Shown here piece by piece: positions 26,371 to 35,484 of a stretch of DNA of 64,000 nucleotides. The notes beneath the pieces are model-generated. The model did no database searches, had not been told where the DNA came from, and saw only the letters and a list, made by a program, of their open reading frames with translations. Positions within the stretch are counted from its first letter, which is position 1, and each line of letters opens with the position of its first letter. The translations under genes and the position numbers were made by a program. This DNA is from Embleya hyalina (GTDB lineage Bacteria; Actinomycetota; Actinomycetes; Streptomycetales; Streptomycetaceae): NCBI RefSeq assembly GCF_003967355.1, contig NZ_BIFH01000022.1:248001-312000 (forward strand), read 5' to 3'.

Positions 26371-26799
26371 ACACGCCTCGGGGGTGTTCGCGGAACCGAG
26401 GCTCGCCAAAGCCGTTCTTCCGCACGACGCGGATACACACGGGAGTCTCGTACGACTTTCGGGCCTGGTTTCCGGTTGGGGCCGGGGCCGTTGGCTGTGC
26501 CGAGGCACGCTGGTCGGCACAAGGGCAGGCTCGGTTGTCAGCGGGATTGCCGGCACATGGAACGCCGCTCGACCGGACACACCTTCGGACAGGTCGGGGT
26601 GCGGTAGGAGTCGTCCGGCGGGTGACGGGGACTACCGAGGAGCGCGGCATGGTCGCGGCTCGGCGAGGATGGTGGCCGTGCTGCACCACGTCTACGCGAT
26701 CACCCCATCAGCCCCGCCGATTGCGATGAGCGGGGCGTCTACGCCGGGGCCGAGGAAACGTTCGAAAGCCGAGGCCCGGCCGAGGAGGCGTACCTCCGG

Positions 26800-27936
26800 G
26801 TGGTTGCCGCGTTCGCCGAGGAAACGGGGGTGCGCCACGTGTTCGTCCGCGAACCGGGACTCGCCCCCGGCCCACACGCCTTCACCCGCAGGCCGAAGGT
26901 CGCCGGCCACGGACTGAGCGGATTGTTCCCCGACGACTTGTCCGGCTTCCACGACGGCGCACAGGTGGCCCTGCCTGTCGCGCTGGAGTTGGTTCGGGTC
27001 ATGCTGCGCGATGCGGGGGCCTGGTGCCGCCTGGAAGTCCCCGGCGTCCTCGCCGTCCACCTCGGCGAGGACGGCGACGTGTACATCGGCAGCAATATCC
27101 GCTGCGATACGGCGCTCACGTTGGCGAACGCGCTCGGGTTCGGGCCCGTTCGGCTGGAGTTGTCTCCGCTCGATGCCGTGTACGAGGAGGAGCCGGGCGT
27201 ACAGCGCCCTGCCGACGACGTGTTCTGGGCGCGGCCGGCCTGGTGCCTGAGCACAGGCGAGGCGGCGATCCTGGAGGAGCAGCCGGCCTTCAACGTCTCC
27301 CGCCGGTACCGGCTCACCACGGACAATCTGGATTCGGTGCGCACCCGGCTCACTCCGCGCGCCCGACTGTACGTGTGGCCGGAGCTGTCCGCCGACGTCA
27401 CCGCGGTACTGGCGGATCTTCCCGACGACATCGCCGAATTCGTCTGGGAGGACCACGAGCGGCAGATCCGCGGCACCATCGCCGACCGAGAGCAGTTCGC
27501 CGAAGTCGTGGCACGGATCGGCGGAGCACGCGCCGCGGCCGTCCGATCCGGGTACGTCTCCCGGCGCCATCCGCTGTTCACCGGCGTGCTGCCGGACGCC
27601 GACGGCGTACTGCGGGCCCGATGGAGGACGGACCCGGCGCCAAGCGACCACACCTGGGCCTTCCTCTCGACACTGCATGTCGGCGATACCGTCACCGGGA
27701 CCGTGACGGGGATCGCCGACTCCGGGAAGGCGTCTGTCGACATCGGCGGGTTCACCGCCGCGATCGAACTTCCGGAGCTGTCCCGGCGCCCGGTTCGTGC
27801 CCCGTTCGACATGATCGCTCCCGGTCGGGCGGTCACGGTCCGGATCCTCGATGTCGACCTTGTGCGAGAACGCGTGAGCCTGTCCTTGAAGAGCCCGCCC
27901 ACAGGCCCCACGCTCTTGCGGCCCATTGACGAGTGA
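26800..27936 (+). CDS. S1 RNA-binding domain protein (5' end frameshifted)
   Basis: A protein of 378 residues from the GTG at 26800. The C-terminal 80 residues are an S1 OB-fold: LHVGDTVTGTVTGIADSGKA, then ILDVDLVRERVSLSLKS. The N-terminal 270 residues are a conserved-looking domain of unknown function. Codons 26698-26799 in the same frame also look coding (CDERGVYAGAEETFESRGPA) but have no start codon, while an ATG at 26669 in the next frame reads MVAVLHHVYAIT. The native start is probably 26669, with a one-base shift near 26700. The protein may bind RNA or associate with ribosomes. Confidence 0.72.
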   Translation: MVAAFAEETGVRHVFVREPGLAPGPHAFTRRPKVAGHGLSGLFPDDLSGFHDGAQVALPVALELVRVMLRDAGAWCRLEVPGVLAVHLGEDGDVYIGSNIRCDTALTLANALGFGPVRLELSPLDAVYEEEPGVQRPADDVFWARPAWCLSTGEAAILEEQPAFNVSRRYRLTTDNLDSVRTRLTPRARLYVWPELSADVTAVLADLPDDIAEFVWEDHERQIRGTIADREQFAEVVARIGGARAAAVRSGYVSRRHPLFTGVLPDADGVLRARWRTDPAPSDHTWAFLSTLHVGDTVTGTVTGIADSGKASVDIGGFTAAIELPELSRRPVRAPFDMIAPGRAVTVRILDVDLVRERVSLSLKSPPTGPTLLRPIDE

Positions 27937-28100
27937 CACTCCTTGAGTTCGCTTCGTGGGTAGGGCCCGGGCTCTGGTCCGAGGACATCGAGGAGGCCCC
28001 GACGCGGCTGGGGTCGGCCTGACGGGTCGCGTCCCTCGGCGAGCGGCGAAATGTCAACGGGAGCGAACCGCGTTACCACGCCGGCCCACGAGTTACGACA

Positions 28101-28138
28101 CGCGAAGGACCCGCGAGTGTCGCTCGCGGGTCCTCGCG
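28101..28138. terminator. Bidirectional terminator hairpin
   Basis: GGACCCGCGAG pairs perfectly with CTCGCGGGTCC across a 5-base loop, and the stem extends with CGCGA/TCGCG around one bulge. It lies between two convergent genes (the S1-domain gene and the S1 protease gene). Confidence 0.8.
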
Positions 28139-28157
28139 TTTCGCCGGGTCGAATCCG

Positions 28158-29624
28158 TCAGCGGACGGTCAGGGTGTAGACCGCGCTGCCGGATTTGCCC
28201 GCCTGGTCCGTGGCGGTGACGGTGATCTTGTAGACACCCGCCTGCCACGGGGCGAAGGCGCCCATCCGCGAGGTGCCGCCTGCGGGCACCGACTGGGGGA
28301 AGAACGAGGGCGCCGTCGGCAGACCCGTGGCGGTGAGCCTGCTGGTGCCCTGGCCCCCGGTCACGGTGATCTGCGTGCGGACGAAGCCACCGGGGGTGGT
28401 GGTGGCGGAATCGGGTGACAGCACCGGCCTGGGGCCTTCGGTGGTGGTGCCGTCGTCGACCGTGAGGGTGTAGGTCGCGGTCTTGGCGCCGGATGAGCCC
28501 TTGCCCTGCACCGTGATGGTGTGGGCGCCCTTCGGGGTCTGCGCCGAGGTCTCGAACGTGACCTTCGCGGTGCCGCCGGTGCCGATGGTGGTGGGCTGGA
28601 ATGTCGCGGTCGTACCGGCCGGCAGTCCGGTCGCCGACAACTCGATCTGCTCGGGCCCCGTGTCACCGGCCTGACTGGTCAACGTGGTGGACACGTACTT
28701 GCCGGGCGCCACGCGCCCGGAGGAGGGACTGAGACCGACCGAGAACTTCCCGTCACCGGGCTGCCCCCCACCGATCTCGCCCTTGGCCCAGTCGCCCATC
28801 ACATTGGTGAGGCGGGCCATGATGCTGTAGCGGTCGCACTTGCTCGAACCCCATGACACGACGCCGACCACGACGCCGTCCACGGTGAACGGACCACCGC
28901 TGTCACCCGAACACGTGCCGGTGCGGCCGTCGTTGTAGCCGACACAGACCATCAGTTCGGGGTTGACCCGAACGTCGAACACCTGGCAGTCGGCCGCGTC
29001 GTTGACCGGCATCGTGGTCTTGTTGAGCACGCCGGAGGAGCCACCGCTGGAAATCTTGCCCCAACCGGCCGCCACCCCCGACCTGCCGGGCTGGGTGAGC
29101 GCGCTGTCGGCCGACCCGGCCACCTTGGCCCACTGGCTCGCGGGCACCGGAATGTCGTCCACCGTGGTGACCACGGCGACGTCGTAGCCGTTTTGCCAAC
29201 TGTTGGGCCCGGTGTACTTCGGGTGCACCTTGTAGGAGGCGACCTTGGTGCGGAAGCTCTCGTCGCCTGCGGTGTTCAGGTCGTCGTCGCCGTACAGGTA
29301 GCTCTTGTCACCGGTTACGTCGATCATGCAGTGCGCGGCCGTGAGGATCTTGTTGCGGCCGACCACCGAGGCGGTACACGAGGCGCCCTGCGGGCCGCCG
29401 CCGCCCACCCGCAGCCCGGTGATCAGGGACGGGTTCTCCCGGACCGTGGTGCGCTCGCCGTTGACCACGTGGGGGCTGACGCCACCGTCCGGGTGGAGTT
29501 GATCGGTGGGGATGGCGGCGATGGCGGGGGGTGGTGTCGTCTGCGCGGACGCCGGTAGGGCGGTCGGCAGGACGGCTGCGGACACCGCGAGGATCAGTGG
29601 CGCTATCAGATGACGTGCTCTCAT
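28158..29624 (-). CDS. Secreted trypsin-like serine protease (S1 family) with two C-terminal beta domains
   Basis: A 488-residue protein from the ATG at 29624. A Sec signal peptide (residues 1-27, ending PASA) is followed by a short pro-region and the mature start at about VVNGE. The catalytic triad is visible: His98 in LTAAHC, Asp148 in NGYDVAVV, Ser242 in TCSGDSGGP. After a linker at about 285, two repeats with Ig-like pattern (VSLSPSSGRVAPGKYVSTTL-type and PVLSPDSATTTPGGFVRTQI-type) form C-terminal domains that may bind substrate or cell wall. The length is about twice that of a bare streptomycete trypsin. An S8 protease lies next upstream on the same strand. Confidence 0.9.
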   Translation of the reverse strand: MRARHLIAPLILAVSAAVLPTALPASAQTTPPPAIAAIPTDQLHPDGGVSPHVVNGERTTVRENPSLITGLRVGGGGPQGASCTASVVGRNKILTAAHCMIDVTGDKSYLYGDDDLNTAGDESFRTKVASYKVHPKYTGPNSWQNGYDVAVVTTVDDIPVPASQWAKVAGSADSALTQPGRSGVAAGWGKISSGGSSGVLNKTTMPVNDAADCQVFDVRVNPELMVCVGYNDGRTGTCSGDSGGPFTVDGVVVGVVSWGSSKCDRYSIMARLTNVMGDWAKGEIGGGQPGDGKFSVGLSPSSGRVAPGKYVSTTLTSQAGDTGPEQIELSATGLPAGTTATFQPTTIGTGGTAKVTFETSAQTPKGAHTITVQGKGSSGAKTATYTLTVDDGTTTEGPRPVLSPDSATTTPGGFVRTQITVTGGQGTSRLTATGLPTAPSFFPQSVPAGGTSRMGAFAPWQAGVYKITVTATDQAGKSGSAVYTLTVR

Positions 29625-29821
29625 GGAGGATTCCCTTGCCGATGGGATGGGTGGGCTGGGGATCGGACATGGAGACCGACAGAGGCCGGCGTTCGGCCTC
29701 GGAGGGCTGTTCGACGCGCGCGGCTGTTCGATGTACGCGGCTGTGTTCGATGCGCGCGGCGACTCGGGCACGAGGCACCGGGGGTCGGCTCCCGGGGGAG
29801 CGGCCCGGCTCTCTTGCGGCC

Positions 29822-31393
29822 TCAGAAGGTGATGGACCAGCCGGTGAGCACACCGGTGTCGTAGCGGTACGTGTCCTTGACCCGCAACGTCCAGACCCCG
29901 TTGGCGTTCTCGGCCGAGGCGTCGACCGTGAAGGTCTGGTGCACGCCGTCCGCCGAACCGACGCCGCCCGCACGCTTGAGCGAGTAGCCGGCACCGCTCG
30001 GCCCGACGAGATCGACGGCCAGGTCGGCGCTGTAGGTGTGGTCGATGTCGACCTTCACCGGCAGCGTCGCCGATGCGCGGCCGTCGCAGCCTGCCACGGT
30101 GATCGTGCCGGCGCCCTCTCCCGAGTCGGGAATGGGCACGGCCTCGGTGTTGGCCTTTACACCGCAGACCGGGCCGGGGCCGCCGCCGATGAAGCCGGTG
30201 TACAACAGCTTGTTCGGCGAACCCGCACCGGCGTTGGTGACCAGGTTCGGCGTGGCGTTGTCGACGAGCGCGTCGCGCACCTGCCGCGGGGTCGCGCTCC
30301 GGTTCGCCTCCAGGTACAACGCCGCCGCTCCCGCGACGTGCGGGGAAGCCATCGACGTACCACTGCCGTTGCGGTAGCCGCCGGTGTTGTCGCTGGAGTG
30401 GATGTTGCCTCCGGGAGCGAACAGGTCGACACAGGTGCCGTAGTTGCCGTTGCGACGGCCGCCCTGCTCGATCCAGCCGACGGTGATCGCCTCGGGCACT
30501 CGTGCGGGGCTGACCCCGCAGGCGTCCGCACCGGCGTTGCCGGCCGAGACCACGACGGTGAAGCCCTTCGCCACCAGCGCCTTGACCTGTTCGTCGCCGA
30601 CCCCGACCACGTCGGTGCCCAGGCTCATGTTGACCACGGCCGGACCCCGGCCGTTGGTGGCGACCCACTCCAGCGCGGCGACGGTGGCCGAGTCGGGCGC
30701 GCTGCCGTTGCAGCCGAGCGCTCGCACCGCGACGACCTTGGCCTTCTTGGCGATGCCGACGGTCTTGCCGGCGATGGTGCCCGCCACGTGCGTTCCGTGC
30801 CAGAAGCAGTCACTGGCATCCGCGTCGTTGTCGACGAAGTCGTAGCCGAACGATGCCCGGCCCTCGAACTCGGCGTGGTTCTTGTTGACACCCGAGTCGA
30901 TGACGTAGGCGGTGACATTGTCGGCGGTATTCGGATATGTGTACTTGCGATCCAGATTGGTGGTCTTCTGGTCGCTCTGGTCCAAACCCCACGACGGCGG
31001 GTCCGGCTGTTCCCCGCCCGCGGCGTGGGCGGTGCCGTCCTCGTATACCGCCTTGACGGACGGGTCCGCCGCGAGCTTTCGGGCCGCCTGGGGGCTGGTG
31101 TCGCGAACCGTGAACCCGTTGAAGGTGGCGGAGAAGGTCCTGGTGACCTCCGCGCCGTAACTCTGCGCCAGGCTGTGGGCCTTGCCGCTCACGGCCTTGG
31201 GCGCGTCGTCCCTCAGGGCGACGATGTACTGTCCCGGCACCGGTTGGTGGGCCGGCCGGACGGTGGCCTCGGCCTGGACGGCCGCGGTCCGGGACTCCGC
31301 GGCGCCCGCCATGCCGGCCGCGGCCAGCGTGGCCAGGGCCAGCCCGGCCACCGTGGCGACGCGCCGTGTTCGGCGCAGGGGTATGTCTCGCAT
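29822..31393 (-). CDS. Secreted subtilisin-like serine protease (S8) with P-domain
   Basis: A 523-residue preproenzyme. Signal peptide about 1-32 (twin Arg near the start but a Sec-like core). Inhibitor I9 propeptide about 52-120 (GQYIVALRDDA). S8 catalytic domain about 133-400 with Asp166 (VIDSGVN), His199 (HGTHVAG), the oxyanion Asn286 (SAGNAG) and Ser347 (GTSMASP), close to aqualysin/proteinase K types. The last 110 residues (GTITVAGCDGRASATLPVKV onward) form a proprotein-convertase P-like beta domain. Probably an extracellular scavenging protease. A large LAL regulator starts 250 bases away in the opposite direction. Confidence 0.92.
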   Translation of the reverse strand: MRDIPLRRTRRVATVAGLALATLAAAGMAGAAESRTAAVQAEATVRPAHQPVPGQYIVALRDDAPKAVSGKAHSLAQSYGAEVTRTFSATFNGFTVRDTSPQAARKLAADPSVKAVYEDGTAHAAGGEQPDPPSWGLDQSDQKTTNLDRKYTYPNTADNVTAYVIDSGVNKNHAEFEGRASFGYDFVDNDADASDCFWHGTHVAGTIAGKTVGIAKKAKVVAVRALGCNGSAPDSATVAALEWVATNGRGPAVVNMSLGTDVVGVGDEQVKALVAKGFTVVVSAGNAGADACGVSPARVPEAITVGWIEQGGRRNGNYGTCVDLFAPGGNIHSSDNTGGYRNGSGTSMASPHVAGAAALYLEANRSATPRQVRDALVDNATPNLVTNAGAGSPNKLLYTGFIGGGPGPVCGVKANTEAVPIPDSGEGAGTITVAGCDGRASATLPVKVDIDHTYSADLAVDLVGPSGAGYSLKRAGGVGSADGVHQTFTVDASAENANGVWTLRVKDTYRYDTGVLTGWSITF

Positions 31394-31647
31394 GAGAACT
31401 CCGTCTCCCCGCTCGCGGCCCGATGGGCGGGACCCGAGGAGTGGCTGCCGGGGTCAGGGAACGGTGGGCCACCCGGCGATCACGATCCATCCGGTGCGCC
31501 GTGCGAACAACCGTGGCAAGTACCCGTAGGGATACGGGTTTCAGGCATCCGGACACGGGCTACCGCGACGGCACCGCCTTGGTTATCCTCTGGAGCCCCC
31601 ACCATCGATCAACGGTCGAGCCGGCGAGTTTTGGCGGGAGCAGGACG

Positions 31648-34521
31648 ATGACGAACGGTGCGCGACCCGCGAGACCCCCGTCCCCGGCGGTGCTGCGGAC
31701 CGGCTCACGGGAGCTGATCGGCCGCGACCGGGAACTGCGCGCGCTGGTCGACGCGGTGGCCGCCTTCCCCTCCATGACCTTCGTCGAGGGAGAGGCGGGA
31801 GTCGGCAAGACCCGGATGATCACCGAACTGCTCGCCGGTCCGCGCGAGCGCTCCCCGTGGTCCCTGGTCCGGTACTGCCAACCGCTGCGTGACCCCTTCC
31901 CCTACGGCGTGGTCTTCGAGTGCCTGCGCCCGTGCGCGGAGCGACTGGAGCGGGTACGCGAAAAGCTGAGCCCGGTGGTGGGCGCGCTTCGTCCCTTCCT
32001 GCCCGAACTGGCCGACTCCCTGCCGCCCGCGCTGCCGCCGCTGGAGGATCGTGCCGCCGAACGACACCGACTCTTTCGCGCGGTCCGCGACCTGCTGACC
32101 GCGCTCGGCCGCATCGTGCTGGTGATCGAGGACATGCACTGGGCGGACGAGGGCACCCGGCAACTCCTGCGGTTCGTGCTGACCGACCCCCCACCCGGCC
32201 TGTCCCTCGTCATGACCTACCGCCGCGAGGACCTGCCGGACAACGCTCCCCTGGGCCGAGCGTTCCGACCACCTCCGGGCATCACCGGAACGCACCTGCG
32301 CCTGGAACCGCTGGACGCGGAGGGCGTACGGACGTTGGTCGAGGCGATCCTCGACGCCCCGGTGACGCCCGGCTTCGCCGACATCATGCGCGAACGCACG
32401 GCCGGCATCCCGTTCGTGGTGGAGGAGGCCACGTGCGCGCTGCGCGCCTCGGAGGAGCGCCTGTGCGCCGACGAACCGACGGCGCGACGACTTCTGGACA
32501 TCGTGGAGGTACCCGTACTGCTGCGCGAGGCGATGGTCGAGCGCATGCACGCGTTACCGGACGACACGCGGGCCGTCGCGCAGGCCTCGGCCGTACTCGA
32601 GGTACCCGCCTCCGTGGCACTGCTGAGCGCGGTCGCGGGCGTGGACCGAAGTCGGGCGCACGTCACTCGCCTGCTGGAGCGGGCGGTTCTGGTGGAAGTG
32701 ACGGAAAATCTGTACGGCTTCCGACACCCACTCGCCCAACGGGCGGTGTACGACTCCCTCTCCGGGCCCCACCGCCAGGAACTGCACCTGCGCGCGGTTC
32801 GGGAGTTGACCCGACTCGACCCGCCACCGCTGATCCGACTGGCCGCGCACAGCAGGCGTGCCGGGCTGACGGCGCAGTGGCTGCGCCACAGCGAGGCGGC
32901 GGCCGACGTCGCGATGCGGGCCGGCGACGCCTTCACCGCGATGGAACTGCTGCGCGCCGCGGTGGCCGAACCCGGCATCCCGGCCGGCGACGTGGATCGA
33001 CTCGCGATCAGCCTGTGCGATTGCGCGTTGATCGGCCTGCACCATCGAGAGGTCACCGCACAGATCGAACAACTGTTGTCCGATCCCCGGCTCTCGGACG
33101 AGGCGCGCGGCGAGGTCCGGCTGTGTCTGGGGCGGCTGCTGATCCGTGCGGCAGGCGCGATGGGTCGGGGGCGGGCCGAGGTCGAGTCGGCCGTCGACGC
33201 GCTGCGCGGTCGCCCCGAACATCGCCTGCGCGGCATGGCCGTGTTGTGCTTGCCGTATATCAACACCGGTCCGTACGCCGACGACCTCGTCTGGCTGGAA
33301 CGGGTGCAGGCGGGCCAGGACGCCCTGGAGCCGAGCGATCTACGCACCGAACTGTTGGGCGCCACGCTCGGGTCCCGGATGCTCGCCGGCGACCCCGGAG
33401 CCTGGGATCGGATCGGCATGCTGCCCACCGTCTCCGAGCCGGTCGGCGCCGAATCGCTGCTCGCGCTCGCCCGCGCGCATTGCAACCTGGCCGACGGATG
33501 CGTGTGGAACGGGCACTACGCGCGGGCCCGGGAGTTCCTGCACAGCGGCATGGACCTGGCCAGGCGCGTCGGCGCGTCCTACATCCTCGGCACGGCCGAG
33601 GCCACCCGCGCCCGCTTGGATTGGTATGTCGGAGACTGGGAGGGCTTGGCCGAACGTGTCGAACGGCTCGACCGGATCTACGCCGACATGCTGTGGGTGA
33701 CCAGTGAGTTGAACCTGGTGAAGGGGTGGCTGGCGACCGCGCGTGGCGACTGGGACCGGGCCCGGGCGGCCTTCCGGGCCACCGGGATGGACCGGCCCGA
33801 CTCGACCCTGATTCCGGTCGCCGCCGCCGCGATCGGCGGGACGGTCACGCTGCTGCTGAACCGCGACGACACCGCCGCGGCCTGCGCGTACGCCGACCGG
33901 GTCGCGGCACTGTTGCGCCGCAAGGGCCTGTGGGCGTGGGCGAGCGAACCGGCCGGCCCCGTGGTGGAGGCGTACTTGGCCGTCGGGCGCCACGACGACG
34001 CGCACGCCTTCGTCGCCGATCTGGCCACCGGGCTCCACGGGTTCGACACGCCGATCGCGCAGGCCTCCCTGATCGCCTGCCGGGCCCGACTCGCCCAGGC
34101 CGCCGGAGACGGCGCCGGCACCGCCCGCCTCTTCGACGAGGCGATCGACCGCTTCCGCGACCTCGGCCTCCCCTACCGGACGGCCCGGCTCACCGAGTCC
34201 GTCGCGGCGCGCTCCGCCGACGTCGCGGGGCTCACCGAACTCGTCGACATGTACGAGGAGTTGGGCGCCACCAGCGATGCGGCCCGCTGCCGCCACCTGA
34301 TCCGCGACGCGGGCGCGACCACCCCCTCACGGCGCGGGCGACGCGGATACGGCAACGAACTCTCGCCCCGCGAAAGGGAAGTGACCCGCCTCCTGGCCAA
34401 CGGCCACACCAACCGCGAGATCGCCCAGGCGATGTTCCTGTCCCGACGCACCGTCGAGGAGCATGTCGCCAAGGTCCTGCGCAAACTCGGAGTCAAGTCA
34501 CGCCACGAACTCCGCCTGTGA
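31648..34521 (+). CDS. LAL-type LuxR-family ATP-binding regulator
   Basis: A 957-residue protein. The start is the ATG at 31648 with GGGAG upstream. Walker A is VEGEAGVGKT (46-55) and Walker B is RIVLVIEDMHWAD (about 156-168), of the STAND/LAL type. The middle 500 residues are helical repeats of the TPR type (for example QASLIACRARLAQAAGDGAG). A LuxR helix-turn-helix closes the protein: LSPREREVTRLLANGHTNRE, then IAQAMFLSRRTVEEHVAKVL. These regulators switch on ATP and ligand binding, often activating secondary metabolism or sugar uptake. It is divergent from the two secreted proteases, which are possible targets. Confidence 0.93.
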   Translation: MTNGARPARPPSPAVLRTGSRELIGRDRELRALVDAVAAFPSMTFVEGEAGVGKTRMITELLAGPRERSPWSLVRYCQPLRDPFPYGVVFECLRPCAERLERVREKLSPVVGALRPFLPELADSLPPALPPLEDRAAERHRLFRAVRDLLTALGRIVLVIEDMHWADEGTRQLLRFVLTDPPPGLSLVMTYRREDLPDNAPLGRAFRPPPGITGTHLRLEPLDAEGVRTLVEAILDAPVTPGFADIMRERTAGIPFVVEEATCALRASEERLCADEPTARRLLDIVEVPVLLREAMVERMHALPDDTRAVAQASAVLEVPASVALLSAVAGVDRSRAHVTRLLERAVLVEVTENLYGFRHPLAQRAVYDSLSGPHRQELHLRAVRELTRLDPPPLIRLAAHSRRAGLTAQWLRHSEAAADVAMRAGDAFTAMELLRAAVAEPGIPAGDVDRLAISLCDCALIGLHHREVTAQIEQLLSDPRLSDEARGEVRLCLGRLLIRAAGAMGRGRAEVESAVDALRGRPEHRLRGMAVLCLPYINTGPYADDLVWLERVQAGQDALEPSDLRTELLGATLGSRMLAGDPGAWDRIGMLPTVSEPVGAESLLALARAHCNLADGCVWNGHYARAREFLHSGMDLARRVGASYILGTAEATRARLDWYVGDWEGLAERVERLDRIYADMLWVTSELNLVKGWLATARGDWDRARAAFRATGMDRPDSTLIPVAAAAIGGTVTLLLNRDDTAAACAYADRVAALLRRKGLWAWASEPAGPVVEAYLAVGRHDDAHAFVADLATGLHGFDTPIAQASLIACRARLAQAAGDGAGTARLFDEAIDRFRDLGLPYRTARLTESVAARSADVAGLTELVDMYEELGATSDAARCRHLIRDAGATTPSRRGRRGYGNELSPREREVTRLLANGHTNREIAQAMFLSRRTVEEHVAKVLRKLGVKSRHELRL

Positions 34522-34523
34522 CC

Positions 34524-34873
34524 TCACCCCGCCCTCCATCCACCACGCGTCTCGGCCAACCGGAGCGCCGAGCCGTCGCCGTCGTACACCTGCACGGAGG
34601 CGGCCGGCGGCAGCCCGTCGCAGCTTTCGAACTCGCGTCGCGTACCCAGGGCGATGGTGATCGAACCCGCCGGTACGCCCGCCAGGGCGCGATCGCATCC
34701 CGCGTCGCCGCTGTTGCCCAAATACGGTTCGGAGCCGGTGTCGGTGAGGGTGCCGCCGCTCCATCCGGGGCCGACGTCGTCCGCGGTCATAGACGTGCTG
34801 GACCTGGGGCATGGCCTGGAGCGCGTCGGCGATCTCCTGACGCTGCGCGGTGGTGCCCGGGCTGTCGTGGCGG
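34524..34873 (-). pseudogene. Fragment of an unknown protein with frameshift
   Basis: Read on the minus strand, one frame gives TTAQRQEIADALQAMPQVQH near 34790-34870, and the adjacent frame continues with MTADDVGPGWSGGTLTDTG and SITIALGTRREFESCDGLPP down to a stop at 34524. The two parts together look like the end of one protein, perhaps of FtsX-extracellular or lipoprotein type. No start or signal peptide is present, so it is probably a decayed remnant. Confidence 0.35.
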
Positions 34874-35484
34874 CCTTTCCGAGGGACGACGATCGGGTGT
34901 CGCCGCATCAGACCGGCCCCGATGGCTCGTTCGCTCTGTTCGAGCGTGCCCTGCCCGGAGCAGCCGACCGCGTCGGCGAGGACGGGCTCAAGCCATCGGG
35001 AAGGGTCACCACGCCACCATGACGCGAGAGGACAGGGCCGGGCGAACCGGCGGCGCGCACCCACGGGTTCACCCGGATGGCGGGGGAGGGGCCCCTGATT
35101 GACGCCGGATGGGCGACCTCGAAGACCGGCTCGGACCGTGACGAACGCCCGATCGCATCGGGCCACCACGCCGACGAACGCCGCGTCGTACTCGTCGTGC
35201 GGGGCGCGAACACACCTGTGGCCGCCGACAGTTGGCCAACGACACCACGTCGCTTCCCGAGAAGGCTCTCCCGCCGGGTCGTCACGAGGGGTGCGACACC
35301 GGGAGGGGTCGCGTTCTTCCTAGGCGCCGCCGGAGGGCGTCGGCAGGCTGTCCGAGGCGTGCGTGATCGGCTGGTCGCGCGTGGTGTCCCAGTCGCGGGC
35401 GCATGTGGGGTGTGACCGACCGCGACGTCGTCGGGAAGAACCGACGGCGCGGGTCACCGGCCGACGTGGCCGACAAGGAGTCCC
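34874..35484. other. No confident gene
   Basis: About 610 bases upstream of the metallopeptidase gene. Open frames on both strands are Arg/Pro/Thr-rich and lack start signals or family matches. It must include the promoter of the downstream gene. Confidence 0.35.

Noticed and set aside
28158..30668. A very long minus-strand frame of 836 codons covering the S1 protease and part of the S8 gene
   Set aside because: The part above 29624 is the S8 protease gene and its 5' gap in a wrong frame; the signal peptide and ribosome site at 29624 give the true start.
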